Source of the DNA: Actinomycetes bacterium
GTDB lineage: Bacteria; Actinomycetota; Acidimicrobiia; Acidimicrobiales; Microtrichaceae
DNA length: 5,078 nucleotides
Reading direction: 5' to 3'
NCBI GenBank assembly: GCA_023423215.1
Contig: JAFAFZ010000288.1
Location: 1-5,078 of the forward strand
Numbering within the stretch: position 1 is the stretch's first letter; every line of letters begins with the position of its first letter. Positions 1 through 5,078 of this stretch are shown piece by piece. The notes below the pieces were generated by a model. That model searched no databases. It was given only the letters and a program-made list of their open reading frames with translations, and was not told where the DNA came from. The position numbers and the translations under genes were made by a program.

Positions 1-757
1 CCGCCACGGCGACGGCGCCCAGCGGCCACAGGAGCGCCGGCCACCACCCGGCGCGCACGCCCGGGCGGGCGAGGCGGGGGAAGGTGCCGTCGAAGCCGCG
101 GGCGAGCATCGCCTGCTGCACGCGCTCGCCCCGCTCGAAGGAGCGCACGAACATCGTGCCCGTCGTCGAGGCGACCGCACGGCCCTGCCAGAGCCAGCGC
201 GGGTCGTCGCCCCGCGACACGCGTGCGACCTGGAGGCGGTGCAGCTCACCGACGACCACGTCGAGGTAGCGCACCATGAAGCCGGCGATGACGACGAGCA
301 GCTGCGGGCAGCGAAGCCGCTCGAGGCCGCGCAGCACGTCGGGCACCGGAGTGCTCCACGCGAGCACGATCGACGAGGCGCAGCCGAGGTTCGCCTTCGC
401 CAGGATGCCCCACGCCGCCCAGGCGCCGGCCGTCGAGATCGGCACGCCCCACACCTCGGTGCGTGGCCCGGTGCCGACGAACGGCAGCGCCACCGCGAAC
501 AGGACGAACGGCGCCTCGACGACCAGTCGCCGCGCGAGCACCCGCAGCGGCAGCCGTGCGAACGCGGCCGCCGACACCACCCCGAGCGCGTACACGCCGA
601 AGGCCCACACGGCCCGGGGCGGCGTCAGCACCACAGCGAGCACGAACACCACCAGGGCGACGAGCTTCACGACCTCGTCAAGGCGCGCGACCGGCGAGTC
701 GACGTCGCCGTGCAGCGAGTCGACCACCGCGGCGCCGTGGTGGTGCCCTCCGCTCAC
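1..757 (-). CDS. cbiQ: CbiQ/NikQ, ECF transporter T component (3' end cut by window edge)
   Basis: This is the energy-coupling transmembrane (EcfT) subunit of an ECF Ni/Co importer. It links the metal-binding CbiM/CbiN part to the CbiO-type ATPases in the cytoplasmic membrane. The 252 codons seen carry a family-like N-terminal stretch (SPVARLDEVVKL, about residues 21-32) followed by hydrophobic segments. The two EcfT coupling motifs are S-R-G at 181-183 and A-R-G at 219-221, the latter within ARGFDGTFPRL. A last hydrophobic segment begins near residue 238, so little of the C-terminus should be missing. The GTG start at 757 overlaps the TGA of the upstream PDGLE gene by four bases (GTGA), which implies translational coupling. 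The N-terminus carries three consecutive histidines (residues 5-7), possibly metal-binding; that is inference. The expected ATPase gene would lie off the left edge. Family is clear; nickel specificity is inferred from the lar neighbours. Confidence 0.9.
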   Translation of the reverse strand, partial: MSGGHHHGAAVVDSLHGDVDSPVARLDEVVKLVALVVFVLAVVLTPPRAVWAFGVYALGVVSAAAFARLPLRVLARRLVVEAPFVLFAVALPFVGTGPRTEVWGVPISTAGAWAAWGILAKANLGCASSIVLAWSTPVPDVLRGLERLRCPQLLVVIAGFMVRYLDVVVGELHRLQVARVSRGDDPRWLWQGRAVASTTGTMFVRSFERGERVQQAMLARGFDGTFPRLARPGVRAGWWPALLWPLGAVAVA

Positions 758-1098
758 GGGGTGCCGAGCGTGGACCCCGGTGACGTGCCGCCGGGACGCC
801 GCGGGACGGCCTTGATCGCCAGGGCGACCAGGCCGGCGGTCACCACGAAGGTGACGAGGACGCCGAGGAACCCGGCGATCCCCGTGCCGACCCGGGCGTC
901 GCCCACCCCCGAGGTGCCGTAGTCGGCGAACGGGCTGTCACCGAGCGAGTGGTCCAGCACGTCGGCGTCGATGCCCTCCTGCGCCGCGACCTTCTCCAGG
1001 CCGTCGGGCTGCGAGCTGGCGAACTGGCTGACCCCGACCGCGAGCAGCAGCGCGACGAGCAGCCCGCCGAGCAGGAAGCCCGCCGTGCGCCGGCTCAC
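754..1098 (-). CDS. cbiN: PDGLE-domain protein, CbiN/NikN-like small membrane subunit
   Basis: This small accessory subunit of the Ni/Co ECF importer partners with CbiM and is needed for metal uptake in related systems. The 114-residue product has a transmembrane helix at about 5-27, then an extracytoplasmic stretch with the diagnostic P-D-G-L-E at 31-35. A polar loop follows (about 36-70, with HSLGDSPFADYG at 50-61), then a second transmembrane helix at about 71-96 and a short basic tail ending in a Gly/Pro/Ser-rich stretch. The two-helix layout with an extracytoplasmic loop is the usual CbiN/PDGLE arrangement; in many genomes this domain is fused to the C-terminus of CbiM, but here it is separate. 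The GTG start at 1098 overlaps the cbiM stop by four bases (GTGA), and the stop overlaps the cbiQ start in the same way, so the three genes form one coupled operon. The symbol cbiN is used by position; nikN or larN would fit equally well. Confidence 0.88.
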   Translation of the reverse strand: MSRRTAGFLLGGLLVALLLAVGVSQFASSQPDGLEKVAAQEGIDADVLDHSLGDSPFADYGTSGVGDARVGTGIAGFLGVLVTFVVTAGLVALAIKAVPRRPGGTSPGSTLGTP

Positions 1099-1769
1099 GC
1101 CGCCACCGCCAGCTCGGCGCGTGGCAGGTCGGCGGCGCCGTACACGAGGTCGGGCCGGGTGGCGAGCACCGCGCCGATGGTGAGCGTCGTGAGGACCGCC
1201 TCGCCGATGCCGATCAGGACGTGCACGCCGACCATCGCGGCCGCCGCTCCCGCCACGGACACGGCGCCGTTGCCGCCGATCGCGTACTGCACGACGAACG
1301 CCAGGGCGGCCAGGACCACCGAGGCGACCGAGGCGATCGCCGTGGCGGACAGCACGCCGACGCGTGTGCGGGGCAGCACGTGGCGGGCCAGCAGGAAGAT
1401 CCCGTAGCCGAGGAAGGCGGGGATGAAGGCGATGTTGATGATGTTCAGCCCGAGCGCGCTGACGCCGCCGTCCGCGAACAGCAGCGCCTGCACCACCAGC
1501 ACCATGGCCACGGCCAGCGAGCCGAGCCACGGGCCGACGAGCACGGCCGCGAGCACCCCGCCCATCAGGTGGCCCGACGTGCCGCTGGCGACCGGGAAGT
1601 TCAGCATCTGCGCCGCGAACACGAACGCGGCGACCAGCCCGGTCATGGCCGCCCGGGACTCGAGCGCGTCCTCGCCCGCCTTCTTCAGCGAGACGGCGAT
1701 GCCGCCCGCTGCCACGAGGCCGGCCACCGCCGACGTCGGTCCGTCGATGAACCCGTCGGGTACGTGCAT
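1095..1769 (-). CDS. cbiM: CbiM/NikM, substrate-binding membrane subunit of a nickel (cobalt) ECF transporter
   Basis: This is the S component that binds the metal ion and carries it across the membrane. The 224-residue product begins M-H-V-P-D-G-F, the family hallmark: in characterised NikM/CbiM the amino group of Met1 and the His2 side chain and backbone ligate the metal. NFPVASGTSGHLMGG at 57-71 includes His67, which matches the additional histidine ligand described for Thermoanaerobacter NikM. NIINIAFIPAFLGYGIF and the late HVLIGIGEAVLT segment are further family signatures, within several strongly hydrophobic helices. The ATG at 1769 is preceded by a strong GGAGGTG. The frame stays open upstream, but only this start gives the essential Met-His N-terminus. 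It is the first gene of the leftward operon and lies directly behind the palindromic operator, so metal-dependent repression is likely. Nickel is favoured by the divergent lar genes; cobalt is not excluded by sequence. Confidence 0.95.
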   Translation of the reverse strand: MHVPDGFIDGPTSAVAGLVAAGGIAVSLKKAGEDALESRAAMTGLVAAFVFAAQMLNFPVASGTSGHLMGGVLAAVLVGPWLGSLAVAMVLVVQALLFADGGVSALGLNIINIAFIPAFLGYGIFLLARHVLPRTRVGVLSATAIASVASVVLAALAFVVQYAIGGNGAVSVAGAAAAMVGVHVLIGIGEAVLTTLTIGAVLATRPDLVYGAADLPRAELAVAA

Positions 1770-1774
1770 GCGCC

Positions 1775-1781
1775 CACCTCC
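1775..1781 (-). promoter_or_regulatory. Ribosome binding site of cbiM
   Basis: GGAGGTG on the minus strand lies five bases before the cbiM ATG. It is the clearest Shine-Dalgarno sequence in the window; the other genes start by overlap or with no obvious site. It fixes the cbiM start at 1769. Four of its bases (1778-1781) are part of the right arm, in mRNA sense, of the adjacent inverted repeat. Confidence 0.85.
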
Positions 1782-1800
1782 TGCGAACTGTTCGCAGGAG
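1778..1800. promoter_or_regulatory. Perfect 11-1-11 inverted repeat, probable Fur/Nur-type operator
   Basis: The arms CTCCTGCGAAC and GTTCGCAGGAG are exact reverse complements separated by a single T, which makes a 23-base palindrome in the divergent intergenic region. The inner 15 bases, TGCGAACTGTTCGCA, form a 7-1-7 repeat like classical Fur-family boxes. They have the TGC-N9-GCA spacing of the Streptomyces Nur box (TGCaa-N5-ttGCA, established knowledge). The repeat ends nine bases before the cbiM start and lies 51 bases upstream of the GTG of the Fur-family gene, so one dimer site could control both directions. The symmetry is directly visible. Binding by the neighbouring regulator is inference. 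Confidence 0.78.
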
Positions 1801-1804
1801 TCTG
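1799..1804 (-). promoter_or_regulatory. Possible -10 element for the cbiM operon
   Basis: CAGACT on the minus strand fits the loose actinobacterial xAxxxT pattern and would place transcription start inside the palindrome, around 1790-1793. A repressor on the repeat would then block initiation directly. No convincing -35 hexamer is visible about 17 bases further upstream, so this is only a candidate. Confidence 0.25.
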
Positions 1805-1851
1805 CCACAGGCGCCCTCGGCCCTCGACCACGACCGTGCCATGCTGCTCGG

Positions 1852-2325
1852 GTGCCCCATGCCCACGGACACACCCACACGAGCGACGCGCCCACGGCGA
1901 CGATCGACGAGCTGATCGCCGAGCTCCGTCGTCGCGGCCAGCGTGTGACCACGGCGCGGCGTGCGGTGCTGGAGCAGCTGCTGGCGGCCGGCGACGTGCA
2001 CCTCTCCGCCGACGAGCTGGCCCGCGCGGTCGGCGAACGGCACCCCGACATCCACCTCTCGACGATCTACCGCACGCTCGACGCCCTCGACGAGGCCGGC
2101 CTCATCCACCGGGCCCCGTTCGACGAGCAGGTCACCAGCTACCACCTCACCGACGACGTGCACCACCACGCGCTGTGCAGCGGGTGCGGCGCCACGCTGA
2201 GCCTCCCGCCCGAGCTGCTCGAACCGCTCGCCCGGCGGCTGCTGGCCGAGTACGGCTTCCACGCCGATCCGCGGCACCTCACCATCGACGGCCGCTGCGA
2301 GGCCTGCGCGGGCGACGCCTCCTGA
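1852..2325 (+). CDS. Fur-family metal-responsive regulator, probable nickel sensor (Nur-like)
   Basis: This is a DNA-binding metalloregulator of the Fur superfamily, 157 residues, within the usual length. A winged-helix domain covers about 17-90, with family sequences GQRVTTARRAVLEQL (29-43) and the recognition-helix region LSTIYRTLDALDEAGLIHR (69-87). The dimerisation/metal domain follows, with HHH at 104-106, CSGC (Cys109, Cys112) and a second CEAC pair (Cys149, Cys152); the four cysteines form the structural zinc site of many Fur proteins. The GTG start at 1852 gives an N-terminus V-P-H-A-H-G-H-T-H-T, with four alternating histidines, unusual for the family and suggestive of nickel binding. 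The next in-frame start would remove helix 1. No clear Shine-Dalgarno precedes it. The gene sits between a Ni/Co importer and nickel-cofactor genes, beside a Nur-like operator, so nickel sensing is the best inference. Zur or a peroxide sensor (PerR) are less likely alternatives. Confidence 0.92.
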   Translation: MPHAHGHTHTSDAPTATIDELIAELRRRGQRVTTARRAVLEQLLAAGDVHLSADELARAVGERHPDIHLSTIYRTLDALDEAGLIHRAPFDEQVTSYHLTDDVHHHALCSGCGATLSLPPELLEPLARRLLAEYGFHADPRHLTIDGRCEACAGDAS

Positions 2326-2366
2326 ACGGCGGACCGCCCCCGGGCATCCCGAGGCGGTGCGACCGG

Positions 2367-2372
2367 TACGAT
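2367..2372 (+). promoter_or_regulatory. Candidate -10 element for a leaderless larE transcript
   Basis: TACGAT matches the actinobacterial TAnnnT -10 consensus and ends eight bases before the GTG at 2381, the spacing expected when transcription starts on the first base of the start codon. No Shine-Dalgarno is present before larE, which fits a leaderless message. The -35 region is not recognisable. The 55-base gap after the regulator gene contains nothing else of note except a short GGCGG/CCGCC repeat at 2328-2338. Confidence 0.45.
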
Positions 2373-2380
2373 CGTCGGCC

Positions 2381-3220
2381 GTGACGGCACCCCCGGCGGA
2401 TCCGCCCGCACTCGACGCCATCGGGTCGCGACTCGAGTTCGTGCTGCAGGTCCTGGACAGCGTCGTCGTCGCGTTCTCCGGCGGCGTCGACTCGGCCCTG
2501 CTCGCACGGGTCGCGCTGGATGCCCTCGGGCCCGAGCGGGTGCTGGCCGTCACCGCTGACTCCGCGTCGCTCGCCGAGGGCGAGCTCGAGCACTGCCGGG
2601 AGCTCGCCGGGACGTGGGGCCTTCCCTGGCGATCGGTGACGACCGACGAGCTCGACCGGCCGGAGTACGTCGCGAACGACGGCGACCGGTGCGCGTGGTG
2701 CAAGACCGCCCTGATGGACGCGCTGGACCCGATCGCCGGGTCGCGCGGCGCCACGGTCGTGCTCGGGGTCAACGTCGACGACCTGGGCGACCACCGACCC
2801 GGGCAGGCGGCGGCGCAGGCGCGTGGCGCGGTGTTCCCGATGGTGCTCGCCGGGCTGACCAAGGAGCACGTGCGGGCGCTGGCCCGTCGGCGACAGGTCG
2901 CCGTGTGGGACCGGCCGTCGATGCCGTGCCTGGCGTCGCGCCTGCCCTACGGCACGCCGGTCACCGTGCCGCTCCTGCGTGCGGTCGACCGGGCCGAGGC
3001 CGTCGTGCGCGCCCACGGCTTCCGCGACGTCCGGGTGCGCCACCTCGGCGACACCGCCCGCATCGAGGTCCCCGCGGACGAGGTCGCTCGGGCCGCCACC
3101 CTGGCCGACGAGCTCACCGAGCAGCTGACGGCCCTCGGCTTCCGCTACGTCACGCTCGACCTGGCCGGGCTGCGCTCCGGCAACCTGAACGCCGCGCTCG
3201 CGCCGTCGCACCGTGGCTGA
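2381..3220 (+). CDS. larE: LarE, ATP-dependent sulfur-transfer enzyme of nickel-pincer cofactor synthesis
   Basis: LarE converts pyridinium-3,5-biscarboxylate mononucleotide to the bis-thiocarboxylate by AMP activation and sulfur insertion, in the cytoplasm. The 279-residue product is typical in length. The PP-loop SGGVDS is at 33-38 after VVVAF. Family blocks follow: YVANDGDRCAWCK (96-108), GVNVDDLGDHRPG (129-141), GLTKEHVRAL (158-167), WDRPSMPCLASRLPYG (176-191) and RVRHLGDTARIEV (218-230). Cys183, in PCLASR, corresponds by motif to the sacrificial Cys176 of L. plantarum LarE. Cys104 and Cys107 (C-x2-C) provide two more, the set expected in LarE proteins that bind a [4Fe-4S] cluster and use sulfide catalytically. 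GTG at 2381 is preferred because a TACGAT -10 lies eight bases upstream; an in-frame GTG at 2357 would add eight residues. The 3' end overlaps larB by eight bases. Confidence 0.95.
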   Translation: MTAPPADPPALDAIGSRLEFVLQVLDSVVVAFSGGVDSALLARVALDALGPERVLAVTADSASLAEGELEHCRELAGTWGLPWRSVTTDELDRPEYVANDGDRCAWCKTALMDALDPIAGSRGATVVLGVNVDDLGDHRPGQAAAQARGAVFPMVLAGLTKEHVRALARRRQVAVWDRPSMPCLASRLPYGTPVTVPLLRAVDRAEAVVRAHGFRDVRVRHLGDTARIEVPADEVARAATLADELTEQLTALGFRYVTLDLAGLRSGNLNAALAPSHRG

Positions 3221-3923
3221 GGTCGACGGCACCGGGGCGCGCATCGCGCACCTGGGCCACAGCCGGCTCGACCTGGATCGGGCCCGCCGCACGGGCCTGC
3301 CGGAAGCGGTCTATGCGGCGGGCAAGACGCCCGCCCAGTGCGTGGACATCGTCCGACGGCTGCTGGACGAGGGCGACGACCCGATCATCGTCACACGCGC
3401 CGCGGCCGAGCACCTGGAGGCGTTGGCACCGCTCTCCCCCGCCTCCGTCGCCGGCTCGAGCTGCACGTGGCGCCACCGACCGCTGCGGACCGGGCCACCG
3501 GTCGTCGTGGTGTCCGGGGGCACCTCGGACGCACCCGTCGTCGACGAGGCCCTCGCGACCCTGACGGCCTGCGGCGCACCGACCGCGGCCCCCCACGACG
3601 TCGGTGTGGCCGGCCTGCACCGCCTGCTCGAGGTCGTGCCCGAGCTCCAGGACGCCGCGGCGATCATCGCGGTGGCGGGCATGGAGGGTGCGCTGCCCAC
3701 CGTGCTCGGCGGGCTCGTGGCCCCGCCGATCATCACCGTCCCGACCTCGGTCGGCTACGGCAGCAGCCTCGAGGGCGTCACCGCCCTGCTCTCGTCGCTC
3801 GCGTCCTGCGCGCCCGGCCTGACGGTCGTGGGCATCGCCAACGGCTACGGCGCCGCCTGTGCGGCGCTGCGGCTGCTGCGTCGCGTCGACGCCGCCGCAT
3901 CGAGCGACGGGGGCGCCGGGTGA
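3213..3923 (+). CDS. larB: LarB, nicotinate adenine dinucleotide carboxylase/hydrolase of nickel-pincer cofactor synthesis
   Basis: LarB carries out the first step of the pathway: it carboxylates C5 of the pyridinium ring of NaAD and cleaves the phosphoanhydride, giving the biscarboxylated mononucleotide used by LarE, plus AMP. The 236-residue product has a LarB-type N-terminus (HLGHSRLDLDRARRTGLPEA at about 13-32, then GKTPAQ at 37-42) and a PurE-like C-terminal domain. In that domain are SGGTSDAPVVDEA (101-113), AGMEGALPTVLGGL (155-168), PTSVGYGSSLEGVTALL (177-193), SCAPG (198-202) and NGYGAACAA (210-218). Cys199 is the more likely counterpart of the family's catalytic cysteine that forms the covalent adduct with substrate; Cys216 is the alternative, which an alignment would settle. 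The GTG start overlaps larE by eight bases and the stop overlaps larC by four, so the three lar genes should be translated together. No distinct ribosome binding site is visible. Confidence 0.94.
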   Translation: MAEVDGTGARIAHLGHSRLDLDRARRTGLPEAVYAAGKTPAQCVDIVRRLLDEGDDPIIVTRAAAEHLEALAPLSPASVAGSSCTWRHRPLRTGPPVVVVSGGTSDAPVVDEALATLTACGAPTAAPHDVGVAGLHRLLEVVPELQDAAAIIAVAGMEGALPTVLGGLVAPPIITVPTSVGYGSSLEGVTALLSSLASCAPGLTVVGIANGYGAACAALRLLRRVDAAASSDGGAG

Positions 3924-5078
3924 GCCGCCGCGTGCTGTGGTGCAACCCCGCCGTCGGTGTCGCGGGCGACATGCTGCTCGCGGCGCTGCTGGACCTGGGA
4001 GCGGACCAGGAGCAGGTCCGCGCGCAGCTCGACCTGCTCGACCTGGACGGCTGGTCGCTGCACGTGTCGGCCGCCGAGCGACGTGGTCTCGTCGCGACGG
4101 CGGTCGACGTGCGCACCACGACCCACGACCACCACCGACCCTGGTCGCGCATCGACGCCCTGCTCGGGTCCGCCGGGCTGGACCCCGAGGTCGAGGACGG
4201 CGCACGTCGCACGTTCCGACGCCTGGGCGAGGCCGAGGCGAAGGTGCACGGCATCGACCTGGACCAGGTGCACTTCCACGAGGTCGGCGCGCTCGACGCG
4301 ATCGTCGACGTCGTCGGGACGTGGGCCGCCCTGGTCTCGCTGGACGTCGACGAGGTCCGCAGCGCTCCCATCGGGCTGGGCAGCGGCACCGCCGCCATGG
4401 CCCACGGCACCGTCCCCGTCCCCGCGCCGGCCACGCTCGAGCTGCTGGTCGGCCTGCCGTGCGTCGGCGTGGACGTCACCGCCGAGACCGCGACGCCGAC
4501 CGGCACCGCCCTGCTGGCGACGATGGTCCGGGACTGGGGCCCGATCTCCCCCGGCACCGTGCGCGCGATCGGGCGGGGCGCCGGCGGCCGCGACCCCGAG
4601 GGGTACGCCAACGTCGTCACCCTCGTGCTCGTCGAGCAGGAGCCGACGACCGCGACCGACGCCGGCGTCGACGTCGTCACGTCGGTCCTCGTCGAGACGA
4701 ACCTGGACGACGTCACGCCCGAGGTGCTCGGCCACGTCGTCGACCGTGCGCTCGCGCTCGGGGCGGACGACGCGTGGGTCGCGCCGGTCACGATGAAGAA
4801 GCAGCGTCCCGCGCACCAGCTCCGGGTGCTGTGCCGCCCCGATCTGGTCGCTCGCGTGCGCGACCTGGTGGCGCGCGAGACGGGCACGCTCGGGCTGCGC
4901 GAGTGGACGGTGACGAAGCACGAGCTGCCCCGTCGCGTCGACCACGTGCGCCTGGACGGCCACGAGGTCCGCATGAAGGTCGGCCCGCACGGCGCCAAGC
5001 CCGAGCACGACGACCTGGTCGCCGCCTCGGCAGCGCTCGGTCGACCGGTGCGGGTGCTCTCGGCCGAGGCCGTGGCGC
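3920..5078 (+). CDS. larC: LarC, CTP-dependent nickel insertase (cyclometallase), 3' end cut by window edge
   Basis: LarC inserts nickel into the thiolated nucleotide precursor, forming the Ni-C and Ni-S bonds of NPN with hydrolysis of CTP. The frame is open for 386 codons to the window end, so only a few tens of residues should be missing compared with the roughly 400-420 residue family. Motifs in order: GVAGDM (13-18); a histidine cluster H-D-H-H (69-72); HFHEVGALDAIVDVVG (118-133); HGTVPVPAPATLELL (162-176); ATPTGTALL (191-199); GAGGRDPEGYANVV; ETNLDDVTPEVLG (259-271), the start of the LarC2 part; MKKQRP (292-297); and ETGTLGLREW. The LarC1 and LarC2 parts lie in one uninterrupted frame, unlike L. 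plantarum, where programmed frameshifting joins them. The GTG start overlaps the larB stop in a GTGA, implying coupling. Confidence 0.95.
   Translation, partial: MSRRVLWCNPAVGVAGDMLLAALLDLGADQEQVRAQLDLLDLDGWSLHVSAAERRGLVATAVDVRTTTHDHHRPWSRIDALLGSAGLDPEVEDGARRTFRRLGEAEAKVHGIDLDQVHFHEVGALDAIVDVVGTWAALVSLDVDEVRSAPIGLGSGTAAMAHGTVPVPAPATLELLVGLPCVGVDVTAETATPTGTALLATMVRDWGPISPGTVRAIGRGAGGRDPEGYANVVTLVLVEQEPTTATDAGVDVVTSVLVETNLDDVTPEVLGHVVDRALALGADDAWVAPVTMKKQRPAHQLRVLCRPDLVARVRDLVARETGTLGLREWTVTKHELPRRVDHVRLDGHEVRMKVGPHGAKPEHDDLVAASAALGRPVRVLSAEAVA

Noticed and set aside
1778..1800. The palindrome as a transcription terminator.
   Set aside because: It lies between divergent genes, has almost no loop and no following T run, and ends nine bases before a start codon. 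An operator explains it better.
1770..1851. A nickel (NiCo) or cobalamin riboswitch before cbiM.
   Set aside because: The space is only about 80 bases, mostly upstream of the likely transcription start, with no conserved NiCo or cobalamin box seen. The protein operator is the simpler explanation.
1768..2325. An upstream in-frame ATG at 1768 as the start of the Fur-family gene.
   Set aside because: It would add 28 residues of Pro/Arg-rich sequence unlike the family and would place the palindrome inside the coding region. GTG 1852 gives a normal-length protein.
2328..2338. GGCGG-A-CCGCC just after the regulator stop as a terminator.
   Set aside because: At most a four-pair stem with a three-base loop and no T tract. 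Repeats of this size are frequent in GC-rich DNA.
1095..2862. Very long open frames on the minus strand running across the regulator and larE regions, and similar long plus-strand frames opposite the cbi genes.
   Set aside because: GC-rich DNA leaves few stop codons. These frames are rich in Arg, Ala, Gly and Pro with no recognisable domain, and they oppose genes with clear family motifs. Only the parts that match CbiM and the PDGLE protein are real.
1..5078. tRNA or rRNA genes, CRISPR repeats, insertion sequences, attachment sites.
   Set aside because: The window is almost entirely occupied by the seven genes with family motifs. No repeat arrays, transposase motifs or tRNA-like folds were noticed.

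Overview
The window is dense, GC-rich coding DNA with almost no non-coding sequence, mostly GTG starts, 4- to 8-base gene overlaps and at least one start that looks leaderless. This suggests a high-GC actinobacterium. I cannot place the lineage more closely from sequence alone.

Layout. Two divergent gene groups meet at a short regulatory region (about 1770-1851). Leftward (minus strand) runs cbiM - PDGLE/cbiN - cbiQ, the membrane part of an ECF-type nickel/cobalt importer. Its ATPase gene (cbiO/nikO) is not in the window and would be expected just beyond the left edge, where cbiQ is cut. Rightward (plus strand) runs a Fur-family metal regulator with a histidine-rich N-terminus, then larE - larB - larC. 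These three genes make the nickel-pincer nucleotide (NPN) cofactor of lactate racemase (LarA) and its relatives. larC is cut by the right edge.

How they work together. The importer would bring in Ni(II). LarB (nicotinate adenine dinucleotide carboxylase/hydrolase), LarE (ATP-dependent sulfur insertion) and LarC (CTP-dependent nickel insertion) would build NPN. The Fur-like protein would sense the metal and control the locus. A perfect 11-1-11 inverted repeat at 1778-1800 overlaps the cbiM ribosome binding site and lies 51 bases upstream of the regulator start. Its core, TGC-N9-GCA, has the half-site spacing of the nickel-responsive Nur box known from Streptomyces. The context therefore favours nickel over cobalt for the importer, although CbiMNQ genes are often labelled as cobalt transporters by default.

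No enzyme using NPN (larA or a homologue) is visible here. No RNA genes, mobile elements, CRISPR arrays or convincing terminators were seen. The system is a recognisable module rather than a wholly new one. The points worth a second look are its regulatory logic (a Fur/Nur-type regulator instead of the LarR of lactobacilli), an operator that doubles as a possible Shine-Dalgarno-masking hairpin, a LarE with three cysteines, and an unbroken LarC reading frame.
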